In this document: positions 1-5,409 of the stretch, piece by piece
How the letters are laid out: the number at the start of each line of letters is the position of its first letter
How positions within the stretch are numbered: position 1 is the stretch's first letter
Source: Chitinophaga pinensis
GTDB taxonomy: Bacteria > Bacteroidota > Bacteroidia > Chitinophagales > Chitinophagaceae
Direction: 5' to 3'
Length of the DNA: 5,409 nt
Assembly: GCA_943324055.2 (NCBI GenBank)
Contig: CALPKD020000114.1
Location: forward strand, 1-5,409
Translations under genes and position numbers: made by a program
The notes under the pieces: model-generated
Told to the model about the DNA's origin: nothing
What the model saw: the letters and a program-made list of their open reading frames with translations, nothing else
Databases searched by the model: none

Positions 1-81
1 AGCGAAATATCCATGTGCTCTTTCACGGTGTTGCCCTAAAGGGCCTGAATTCTTAATTAAACGCTCAAATATGTCTGCCAT
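1..81 (-). CDS. N-terminal fragment of a PLP-dependent alpha-oxoamine synthase-like aminotransferase (runs off left edge)
   Basis: Read on the minus strand from the ATG at 81-79, an open frame of 27 codons continues to the window edge. It begins MADIFERLIKNSG and continues with PLGQ and HGYFA motifs. From memory, the pattern GPLGQ...A-HGYF near the N-terminus is typical of a Bacteroidota class I/II-fold PLP enzyme of the BioF/Kbl/serine palmitoyltransferase group, where it is followed by an FPKLEG-like stretch that would lie just outside this window. Such enzymes condense an amino acid with an acyl-CoA, but the substrate cannot be told from 27 residues. A perfect TAnnTTTG box lies 19 nt upstream of the ATG, which supports both the start and the strand. 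The gene is divergent from the phosphatase gene. The family call is from recognition only, because the catalytic lysine and the rest of the fold are not in view. Confidence 0.6.
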   Translation of the reverse strand, partial: MADIFERLIKNSGPLGQHRERAHGYFA

Positions 82-138
82 ATAGTAATAATTGGTTATG
101 CAAATTTAATATTTATTAGCCTTAAAAGGGAAATAAAT
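82..138. other. 57-bp divergent intergenic region
   Basis: This AT-rich gap separates two divergent starts (81 on minus, 139 on plus) and must hold the promoter of the minus gene and perhaps that of the phosphatase gene. The minus-strand -7 box is clear. On the plus strand I find no good TAnnTTTG box, so the phosphatase promoter is either degenerate or lies inside the neighbouring coding sequence. AAAAGGG at 124-130, 8 nt before the ATG at 139, could act as a weak ribosome binding site. Confidence 0.6.
97..108 (-). promoter_or_regulatory. Bacteroidota-type -7 promoter box for the left-edge gene
   Basis: On the minus strand, positions 108-101 read TAAATTTG, an exact match to the Bacteroidota -7 consensus TAnnTTTG, followed by CATA at 100-97. 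The box ends 19 nt before the ATG at 81, which gives a leader of roughly 15 nt. No convincing TTTG -33 element is seen at the usual 17-23 nt spacing, so the call rests on the -7 box and its position. Confidence 0.5.
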
Positions 139-1818
139 ATGCTTAAATTTGCACCATTAACACACACATATATGCGTTTATTAGCCATTTTAACTTTGAG
201 CATTGCCACGTTGCAATTATCTGCTCAAAAACCTGTTAACACAAATACAAATAATAGTAAGCCAAAACTAGTCGTTGGTATCGTTGTCGACCAAATGCGT
301 TGGGACTACGTCAACAAGTTTAGCACCTTCTTTAAATCAAAAAATGGCTTTTTAAAATTCATGAATGAAGGCGCAAGTTGTAATAATAACTTGATTTCCT
401 ACGTTCCAACAGTAACTGCTTGTGGACATAGCGGTATTTATACAGGCTCCACTCCTGCAATTCATGGTATAACTGGGAATAGCTGGTATGATAATAACTT
501 ACAAAGAACCGTTTATTGTGTCGAAGATGCATCTGTACAATCAGTAGGAGTAGAAAATAGTGCGGCCGGAAAGATGAGCCCTGTCAATTTATGGTCCACT
601 ACTATTGGGGATGAACTTAAATTAGCAACCAATTTTAAAAGTAAAGTTTTTGGAGTGTCCCTTAAAGACAGAGGTGCTATTATCCCAGCTGGTCATTCAG
701 CAGACGCTGCATATTGGTATGACAGTAAAGCAGGTAAATTTATTAGTTCTACCTATTATGCAAAATCATTCCCTACTTGGTTAACCAATTATAACAACTC
801 AAACAAAGTAGATAGCTTTTACAAATTAGGATGGAACTTAAGTTTAGCAAAATCGGTATACGAAAATAATTGTGACTCAGATTTGAATGATTACGAGGCA
901 AAACCTTTTGGCAAAGAGGCTTTAGGATTTCCGTATAATCTTGAAAGCTTTGTTGGCAAAGACTATGGAAAGATCTCATCTACTCCTTTTGGAAATAATT
1001 TAGTTTTGGATGTTGCATTACAAACCTTAGTAAATGAGAAAATGGGGCAAGATAGTGTTACTGATTTATTAGCAGTAAGTTTCTCCTCGCCTGATTATGT
1101 AGGTCATGCATTTGGTCCAAATTCATGGGAGACATTGGACGGCTATATTAAATTAGATGAAATATTAGCTCAATTTTTCACTGCATTAGATAAACAAGTT
1201 GGGAAAGGCAATTACACTGTTTTTTTAACAGCTGATCACGCAGTTGCAAATATTCCCGCATTTGGTGCAAAGCACAAACTCCCTAATGGAGTCATATCAG
1301 ATGATGCAATCCGAGTGGAGTTAGGCAAAATGTTAACCTCAAAAGGCTTGAGCGCTAAATTAATAAGTGCGGTGAGTGAATTCAACGTTCATTTTAATCA
1401 TGCTTTAATGGACAGCTTACAAGTGAGTCAAGATAAAATGGTGACACTAGTTACCAATTACCTTGAACAGAAAAATAATATTTTACAAGTTGTTGAAACC
1501 CGCAAAGCGGCCTCTGCCCCTTTCCCTGAAAGTATAAGAGAGCGTATTGTAAATGGTTTTACCCCACAACGAAGCGGCGATGTATTGTTTATTACTAAGT
1601 CGGGGGTTGTAGGAGGTGGTTATACGGGAACAGGACATGGTGTGTTTTACAACTATGATGCCCATATCCCCTTATTATGGTATGGCAATGGTATCAAAAA
1701 AGGACAAGTAAACAGTGTGAATTATATGGCAGATATCGCTCCAACCGTTACTACCCTTTTAGGCATCCAAATGCCAAGTGGTTCAGTGGGAAAGCCTATT
1801 TTAGAAGTGATCCAATAA
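139..1818 (+). CDS. pafA: Exported PafA-like alkaline phosphatase (alkaline phosphatase superfamily)
   Basis: The product is a 559-residue phosphomonoesterase that releases phosphate from organic esters outside the cytoplasmic membrane. The residues expected from the studied Elizabethkingia PafA are all present, with near-identical spacing: metal ligands D51, D319, H323, D366, H367 and H500, nucleophile T93 (in the PTVTACGHSG motif), and substrate-contacting N114, K176 and R178. From N114 to H500 the spacing equals that of PafA exactly. The Lys/Arg/Asn set marks a monoesterase rather than a diesterase (NPP) member of the superfamily. A signal peptide is visible: a hydrophobic stretch at about 13-29, with likely cleavage at SA/Q (29/30). 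The start at 139 has an AAAGGG-like site 8 nt upstream. ATG 172 (residue 12) would also give a good signal peptide and cannot be excluded. Length fits the family (about 545-560). No terminator follows, so read-through into the small gene at 1909 is possible. No Pho box was recognised. Confidence 0.93.
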   Translation: MLKFAPLTHTYMRLLAILTLSIATLQLSAQKPVNTNTNNSKPKLVVGIVVDQMRWDYVNKFSTFFKSKNGFLKFMNEGASCNNNLISYVPTVTACGHSGIYTGSTPAIHGITGNSWYDNNLQRTVYCVEDASVQSVGVENSAAGKMSPVNLWSTTIGDELKLATNFKSKVFGVSLKDRGAIIPAGHSADAAYWYDSKAGKFISSTYYAKSFPTWLTNYNNSNKVDSFYKLGWNLSLAKSVYENNCDSDLNDYEAKPFGKEALGFPYNLESFVGKDYGKISSTPFGNNLVLDVALQTLVNEKMGQDSVTDLLAVSFSSPDYVGHAFGPNSWETLDGYIKLDEILAQFFTALDKQVGKGNYTVFLTADHAVANIPAFGAKHKLPNGVISDDAIRVELGKMLTSKGLSAKLISAVSEFNVHFNHALMDSLQVSQDKMVTLVTNYLEQKNNILQVVETRKAASAPFPESIRERIVNGFTPQRSGDVLFITKSGVVGGGYTGTGHGVFYNYDAHIPLLWYGNGIKKGQVNSVNYMADIAPTVTTLLGIQMPSGSVGKPILEVIQ

Positions 1819-1850
1819 TGGCAAATAAATGTTAATATGATTAGGATTAG

Positions 1851-1881
1851 TTTGAGCCTTTCTAAAATATCCTTACTTTTA
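1851..1881 (+). promoter_or_regulatory. Candidate Bacteroidota promoter for the Cys/Lys-rich peptide gene
   Basis: TTTG at 1851-1854 matches the -33 element. TACTTTTA at 1874-1881 matches TAnnTTTG except for the last base. The 19-nt spacing is typical for Bacteroidota promoters. The -7 box ends 27 nt before the ATG at 1909, leaving an A-rich leader of about 20 nt. This suggests the peptide gene can be transcribed on its own rather than only by read-through from the phosphatase gene. In AT-rich DNA such matches also arise by chance. Confidence 0.42.
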
Positions 1882-1908
1882 TTAAACGAAAAATATAAAA
1901 CAACCAAT

Positions 1909-2085
1909 ATGAAAAAACTATCTATCCTTTTATTAGCAAGTGTTCTTACACTAACCGCGACTACTGTTTCTGCTAATTGCGGAAAAAAAGATTGCAAGGA
2001 TTGCAAAAAAGAAGCAAAAGCACACAAATGCACTAAAGAGTGTATGAAGGACGGCAAGTGTGCTGAAATGAAAAAGAAGAAGTAA
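1909..2085 (+). CDS. Small exported Cys/Lys-rich peptide, possibly metal-binding
   Basis: The product has 58 residues. The ATG at 1909 is chosen because it begins a classic signal peptide: MKK, a hydrophobic core at about 4-18, then TVSA/N with likely cleavage after residue 22. The upstream in-frame ATG at 1837 would bury this signal behind 24 residues and overlap the candidate promoter. The mature peptide would have about 36 residues, with 6 Cys (24, 29, 32, 41, 45, 51), 14 Lys and one His. Cys spacing is C-x4-C-x2-C-x8-C-x3-C-x5-C, and the tail ends in four lysines. The residue before C24 is Asn, which does not fit a lipobox, so a lipoprotein is unlikely. I do not recognise a named family. 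Paired Cys could bind soft metals (Cu, Zn) or form disulfides in the periplasm; both ideas are inference. A strong terminator follows 24 nt after the stop, supporting a real transcribed gene. Confidence 0.75.
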   Translation: MKKLSILLLASVLTLTATTVSANCGKKDCKDCKKEAKAHKCTKECMKDGKCAEMKKKK

Positions 2086-2109
2086 TTCAAATTTTTCAAA
2101 TGAACTTAT

Positions 2110-2145
2110 AAAAAAGCCTTCCCGAATTATCGGGAAGGCTTTTTT
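2110..2145. terminator. Bidirectional intrinsic terminator between convergent genes
   Basis: A perfect 16-bp inverted repeat (2110-2125 with 2130-2145) encloses a 4-nt loop, ATTA. The core GCCTTCCCGA pairs with TCGGGAAGGC, flanked by six A on the left and six T on the right, so each strand gets a U tract. It lies 24 nt after the peptide gene stop on the plus strand and 22 nt after the icd stop on the minus strand, serving both. Confidence 0.93.
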
Positions 2146-2167
2146 AGTATTGTGAGTTGGCGATATT

Positions 2168-3400
2168 TTATTTAGCCAATTTCGCTTGCAAATTCGTGTC
2201 GATTGCATCTAAAAATTCTTCAGTATATAAATAATGGTCGCCATGTTTAACTTTGTTACCATGTACACAAACTGCTAAATCCTTAGTCATCTTACCTGAC
2301 TCAACAGTCTCAACACAAACTTCTTCCAAAGCCTTGCTAAAACGAATCAACTCTTGGTTATTGTCCAATATTCCTCTGAATTCTAACCCTCTAGTCCAAG
2401 CAAAAATAGATGCTATTGGATTGGTCGAAGTTGGATTTCCTTTTTGATGCTCACGAAAGTGACGCGTCACAGTACCATGTGCAGCTTCGGCTTCCATTAC
2501 TTTACCATCAGGCGTAATTAAAGTTGAAGTCATTAAACCTAATGATCCAAAACCTTGTGCAACCGTATCACTTTGGACGTCACCATCATAGTTTTTACAA
2601 GCCCAAACAAAATTGCCATTCCATTTTAAAGCACTTGCTACCATGTCATCAATCAAACGATGCTCATAAGTAATGCCAGCTTCAGCGTATTTGGCTTTGA
2701 ATTCAGTTTGATATACGTCCTCAAAAATGTCTTTGAAACGTCCATCATATTTTTTCAAAATGGTATTCTTAGTAGATAAGTATAAAGGCCATTTTTTTAC
2801 TAGTGCTTGATTAAAACAAGCTCTTGCAAAACCATAGATACTCTCGTCCGTATTGTACATTGCCATTGCAACGCCATCACCCTTATAGTTGTACACTTCA
2901 AATTCTTGATTGTTTCCGTCTTCCCCTTCAAACTTAATAGTCAACTTACCTTTTCCTTTAGTAACAAAATCGGTGGCGCGATATTGGTCACCAAATGCAT
3001 GACGTCCAATACAAATTGGAGCGGTCCAATTGGGAACTAAACGTGGTACATTGCTACACACAATTGGCTCACGGAAAACAGTACCGTCTAAAATATTACG
3101 GATCGTTCCATTAGGACTCTTCCACATTTGTTTAAGCTTGAATTCTTCTACTCTTTGTTCGTCAGGAGTAATGGTAGCACATTTAATACCAACACCGTAT
3201 TGCTTAATTGCGTTTGCAGCATCGATAGTGACTTGATCATTTGTTTCATCTCGATATTCCATTCCTAAATCATAATATTTAAGATCAATATCCAAATAAG
3301 GCAAAATCAATTTGTCCTTAATAAACTTCCAAATAATTCTCGTCATCTCATCTCCATCCAGTTCAACTACTGGATTGGCAACTTTAATTTTTTGTCCCAT
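2168..3400 (-). CDS. icd: NADP-dependent isocitrate dehydrogenase, eukaryote-like homodimeric type
   Basis: The 410-residue cytoplasmic TCA-cycle enzyme oxidatively decarboxylates isocitrate to 2-oxoglutarate and makes NADPH. It resembles mitochondrial/cytosolic IDH of animals closely along its whole length, not the E. coli Icd type. Visible motifs are GDEMTRIIW (16-24), CATITPDE (74-81), KSPNGTIRN (94-102), [14 protein letters not shown] (132-145), [16 protein letters not shown] (209-224), NYDGDVQSD (270-278) and AHGTVTRH (307-314). By alignment to human IDH1 the substrate residues are T78, S95, R101, R110, R133, Y140 and K211; metal ligands are D251, D274 and D278; K259, R313 and H314 fit NADP 2'-phosphate binding. 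Length is normal (human IDH1 has 414). The start has no Shine-Dalgarno site but lies 21 nt after a perfect -7 box. It is codirectional with the transporter gene 76 bp upstream and probably has its own promoter. Confidence 0.97.
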   Translation of the reverse strand: MGQKIKVANPVVELDGDEMTRIIWKFIKDKLILPYLDIDLKYYDLGMEYRDETNDQVTIDAANAIKQYGVGIKCATITPDEQRVEEFKLKQMWKSPNGTIRNILDGTVFREPIVCSNVPRLVPNWTAPICIGRHAFGDQYRATDFVTKGKGKLTIKFEGEDGNNQEFEVYNYKGDGVAMAMYNTDESIYGFARACFNQALVKKWPLYLSTKNTILKKYDGRFKDIFEDVYQTEFKAKYAEAGITYEHRLIDDMVASALKWNGNFVWACKNYDGDVQSDTVAQGFGSLGLMTSTLITPDGKVMEAEAAHGTVTRHFREHQKGNPTSTNPIASIFAWTRGLEFRGILDNNQELIRFSKALEEVCVETVESGKMTKDLAVCVHGNKVKHGDHYLYTEEFLDAIDTNLQAKLAK

Positions 3401-3417
3401 ATCATTTTAAAATTTTG

Positions 3418-3429
3418 TATGCAAATGTA
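3418..3429 (-). promoter_or_regulatory. Bacteroidota-type -7 promoter box for icd
   Basis: On the minus strand, positions 3429-3422 read TACATTTG, an exact TAnnTTTG match, followed by CATA. The box ends 21 nt before the icd ATG, so transcription would start about 15-17 nt before it. The best -33 candidate, ATTG ending 24 nt upstream, is a little too far away. The combined sequence TACATTTGCATA is nearly identical to the box before the left-edge gene. Confidence 0.55.
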
Positions 3430-3430
3430 C

Positions 3431-3453
3431 AAAAACTAGCATAAAACCTGCTA
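3431..3453 (-). terminator. Weak hairpin plus T tract between the transporter gene and icd
   Basis: On the minus strand TAGCA and TGCTA (3453-3449 and 3441-3437) form a 5-bp stem around a 7-nt loop, followed by G and five T (3435-3431). It lies about 23 nt after the transporter stop codon. This could be a weak intrinsic terminator, but the stem is short and AT-containing, and it overlaps the spacer region of the icd promoter, so it may have no function. Confidence 0.25.
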
Positions 3454-3476
3454 CAATATCCTTTGAATGATTTGTA

Positions 3477-5342
3477 CTAATGATTCACAATCAACACAGG
3501 AATCTGCACTTTATGCCTAACCGATTCAATCGTCTCTCCAAAAATGTAATCTTTCCATCCCTGATGCTTGTGGGCTCCCATAACTAACAACTGTGCGTCC
3601 ACTTCATGCACTATTCTAACAATCTCCTTCACCCTATTCTTGTACCCTAGCATAGTGTTCACCTCAAAACCTTTTAATCTTAATGCTTTGGCATATTCAT
3701 CTAATCGTTCTTGGTCCTTACGCGATTCCTCGTCATCACTTGCTTCATGAAAATATAGAGCGGCCACACTTTCCACTACATGAATTAGGATTAATTTAGA
3801 ATCTGACTTTGCTTGTGTTATTGCGGTCTTAATGAGCTTCGCATCTGAACTTGAAAAATCAACCGCAATAGCAATATTTTTTAAAGGGACAGATTGCGTC
3901 CAATCTAATTCAATCGGCAAACCATGCAAATCCGTTCGCTGGTGGTTACTTCGAATTAATACAATTGGGTAAATAATAATATAAACAAGCAAGCCTAGGA
4001 AAAACAAAATTCCTACCGACAATACAATTTTTAACATAAAATGAACCTCTGAATGGAAAAAGCTTTTTGCAAAATCAAATACTAAATGGCCATTTAAGTA
4101 TATTAAAACTAGGGCTACTATCCATGCCAACAACTTTATCCATTTCCCAATTGCGAATTCACCCATTGTATTTTTATCACTCACAAAATGAATTAATGGA
4201 ATGACTGCAAAGCCCAACTGCAAACTCAAAATAACCTGACTAAAAATAAGGAGTTCATCGACCCTCTCTTCCCCCATAATGCCAATCACCAACACCGCTG
4301 GAATGATAGCAATTAATCTTGTTACAAGCCTTCTAATCCAAGGATTTAATCTTAAATTCAAGTACCCCTCCATCACGATCTGACCTGCCAAAGTACCCGT
4401 CACTGTTGAGCTTTGGCCAGCAGCGATTAAAGCAATTGCAAATAAAATGGGTGCTAATTTGGATCCTAATAAAGGAGCCAACATCGAATGTGCTTCTTCA
4501 ATTTTAGCAACCCCCATATGTCCTGTTTTATAGAACGCAGTGGCGGCCAAAATTAAAATAGCAGCGTTCACAAAAAATGCGGCATTGAGTGCAATCGCAC
4601 TATCGATAAAATTATAGAATATAGATTTTCTAATACCCTCACTACTCCTTTCAATTTTTCGAGTTTGAACCAATGCTGAATGTAGATATAAATTGTGTGG
4701 CATTACCGTTGCCCCAATAATACCCACTGCGATATATAATGCTGCAGGAGAAAGCGGCGTTGGGATAAATCCAATTACTGCTTCACTCAAATCAGGCTTG
4801 GCAATAATGAGTTGTAGTAAAAAACTAGAACCAATAGTAGCTACTAATACAAAAATAAAGGCTTCCATTTTTCTGATACCATACCGTTGCAGCAACATGA
4901 ATAAAAAAGTATCCAACACTGTAATAACCGTGCCATACATCAAAGGCAAGCCTGTCAATAATTTAATCCCAATTGCCATCCCAAGCACTTCCGCTAAATC
5001 GGTTGCAGCAATCGCTAATTCGGCAAGTATATACAAGCAAAAATTAACAAAAGATGGATAGGTTTCTCTATTCACTTGAGCCAAATCAAGTCGTCGAACA
5101 ATGCCTAAGCGAGCGCTTAAACTTTGTAATAAGATGGCCATTAAATTACTCAATAACAACACCCAAATTAACTGGTAGCCAAAAGCAGCTCCTCCCTGTA
5201 AATCAGTTGCCCAATTACCTGGATCCATATAACCAACACTAACAAGATAAGCGGGGCCAATAAAGGCCAATAACTTTCTCCATCCTGTTTTATTTTGGAC
5301 AGGCACCGACTCGTGTAAGGTATCTAAGGATTTATTGGTCAT
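3477..5342 (-). CDS. mntH: Nramp-family divalent metal transporter (MntH-like) with C-terminal UspA domain
   Basis: The 621-residue inner-membrane protein should be a proton-coupled Mn2+/Fe2+ importer. The Nramp signature DPGN is at 40-43, and TM6 carries ATVMPHN (211-217), so the metal site D40, N43, A211 and M214 is intact; the Met favours transition metals over Mg2+. Other family motifs are AELAIAATDLAEVLG (107-121) and AGQSSTVTGTLAGQ (308-321). I count about 12 hydrophobic segments (roughly 28-46, 53-76, 97-124, 133-152, 160-180, 200-221, 244-268, 289-316, 339-357, 362-387, 401-421, 436-463). Residues 489-620 form a UspA-like domain: AIAVDFSSSDA at the first strand, LILIHVVES, then LLVMGAH and PVLIV. 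Its nucleotide loop, normally G-x2-G-x9-G-S/T, reads G589, K592, G602, E603, so ATP binding is doubtful. Plain MntH has about 410 residues. The start at 5342 gives the usual short hydrophilic N-terminus. The symbol follows the family; the true metal is not known. Confidence 0.93.
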   Translation of the reverse strand: MTNKSLDTLHESVPVQNKTGWRKLLAFIGPAYLVSVGYMDPGNWATDLQGGAAFGYQLIWVLLLSNLMAILLQSLSARLGIVRRLDLAQVNRETYPSFVNFCLYILAELAIAATDLAEVLGMAIGIKLLTGLPLMYGTVITVLDTFLFMLLQRYGIRKMEAFIFVLVATIGSSFLLQLIIAKPDLSEAVIGFIPTPLSPAALYIAVGIIGATVMPHNLYLHSALVQTRKIERSSEGIRKSIFYNFIDSAIALNAAFFVNAAILILAATAFYKTGHMGVAKIEEAHSMLAPLLGSKLAPILFAIALIAAGQSSTVTGTLAGQIVMEGYLNLRLNPWIRRLVTRLIAIIPAVLVIGIMGEERVDELLIFSQVILSLQLGFAVIPLIHFVSDKNTMGEFAIGKWIKLLAWIVALVLIYLNGHLVFDFAKSFFHSEVHFMLKIVLSVGILFFLGLLVYIIIYPIVLIRSNHQRTDLHGLPIELDWTQSVPLKNIAIAVDFSSSDAKLIKTAITQAKSDSKLILIHVVESVAALYFHEASDDEESRKDQERLDEYAKALRLKGFEVNTMLGYKNRVKEIVRIVHEVDAQLLVMGAHKHQGWKDYIFGETIESVRHKVQIPVLIVNH

Positions 5343-5409
5343 AGCTTGTAGGTAAATTTAATCATAAACCTTTTGTGAAACTCATAATGTTGACCTAATT
5401 TTAGCAAAA
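5343..5409 (-). promoter_or_regulatory. Upstream region of the transporter gene, promoter uncertain
   Basis: These 67 bp, up to the window edge, precede the transporter start and must hold at least part of its control region. A near-match to the -7 box, TAAATTTA (5360-5353 on the minus strand), ends 10 nt before the ATG, which would leave a very short leader. I see no clear dyad for a Fur- or MntR-type metal regulator and no riboswitch fold. Further control sites may lie beyond the window. Confidence 0.3.

Noticed and set aside
1837..1908. Upstream in-frame ATG at 1837 that would lengthen the peptide to 82 residues
   Set aside because: It would place 24 residues before a standard signal peptide and overlap the candidate promoter. 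The ATG at 1909 starts cleanly with MKK and a hydrophobic core.
1966..1989. Possible lipoprotein signal (SANC) in the small peptide
   Set aside because: A lipobox needs Gly, Ala or Ser just before the Cys and a hydrophobic residue at -3. Here they are Asn and Ser, and a normal signal peptidase I site (VSA/N) lies just before.
1722..2099. A 125-codon open frame on the minus strand, opposite the end of pafA and the small peptide gene
   Set aside because: It lies antisense to two better supported genes. Its Phe/Leu-rich translation is what results from reading the Lys/Cys-rich codons of the peptide gene backwards, and it has no recognisable domain.
2110..2145. Perfect inverted repeat considered as a mobile-element end or a repeated extragenic element
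   Set aside because: There is one copy in the window, no transposase nearby, and the A/T flanks plus its position between two convergent stops explain it as a bidirectional terminator.
4693..5061. A 122-codon open frame on the plus strand inside the transporter gene
   Set aside because: It is antisense to conserved Nramp segments whose motifs (DLAEVLG, ATVMPHN) show that the minus strand is the coding one.
5382..5404. TTAGGT on the minus strand (5399-5394) upstream of the transporter gene, resembling half of a DtxR/MntR-type operator
   Set aside because: The second half-site is missing; the following bases, CAACATTATGA, do not form a dyad with it. A six-base match in AT-rich DNA is not enough.

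Overview
The window reads as chromosomal core DNA of a low-GC Bacteroidota bacterium, probably from the Chitinophagales/Sphingobacteriales side; I cannot place it to genus. The clues are a PafA-type alkaline phosphatase, a eukaryote-like NADP isocitrate dehydrogenase, an Nramp transporter fused to a UspA domain, leaders without clear Shine-Dalgarno sites, and TAnnTTTG-type -7 boxes upstream of several genes. I see no insertion sequence, CRISPR array, tRNA, rRNA or phage gene.

Layout. Positions 1-81 (minus strand) hold the first 27 codons of a gene that runs off the left edge, probably an alpha-oxoamine synthase-like PLP enzyme. Across a 57-bp divergent gap, 139-1818 (plus) encodes an exported PafA-like phosphatase with a complete set of active-site residues. 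At 1909-2085 (plus) lies a tiny exported peptide gene whose mature product would be about 36 residues, with 6 Cys and 14 Lys. A strong bidirectional hairpin terminator at 2110-2145 separates it from the convergent icd gene (3400-2168, minus). Upstream of icd on the same strand is a 621-residue Nramp (MntH-like) transporter with a C-terminal UspA domain (5342-3477, minus).

How the genes relate. They do not form an obvious pathway. The phosphatase scavenges phosphate outside the cytoplasmic membrane and needs zinc. The transporter imports Mn2+ or Fe2+. Isocitrate dehydrogenase needs Mg2+ or Mn2+. The small Cys/Lys peptide might bind metal in the periplasm. A loose metal theme is possible, but every gene except possibly the peptide looks separately transcribed, and ordinary housekeeping neighbours explain the arrangement equally well. 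The parts most worth a second look are the Cys/Lys peptide and the transporter-UspA fusion, whose predicted twelfth membrane segment would place the UspA domain in the cytoplasm.
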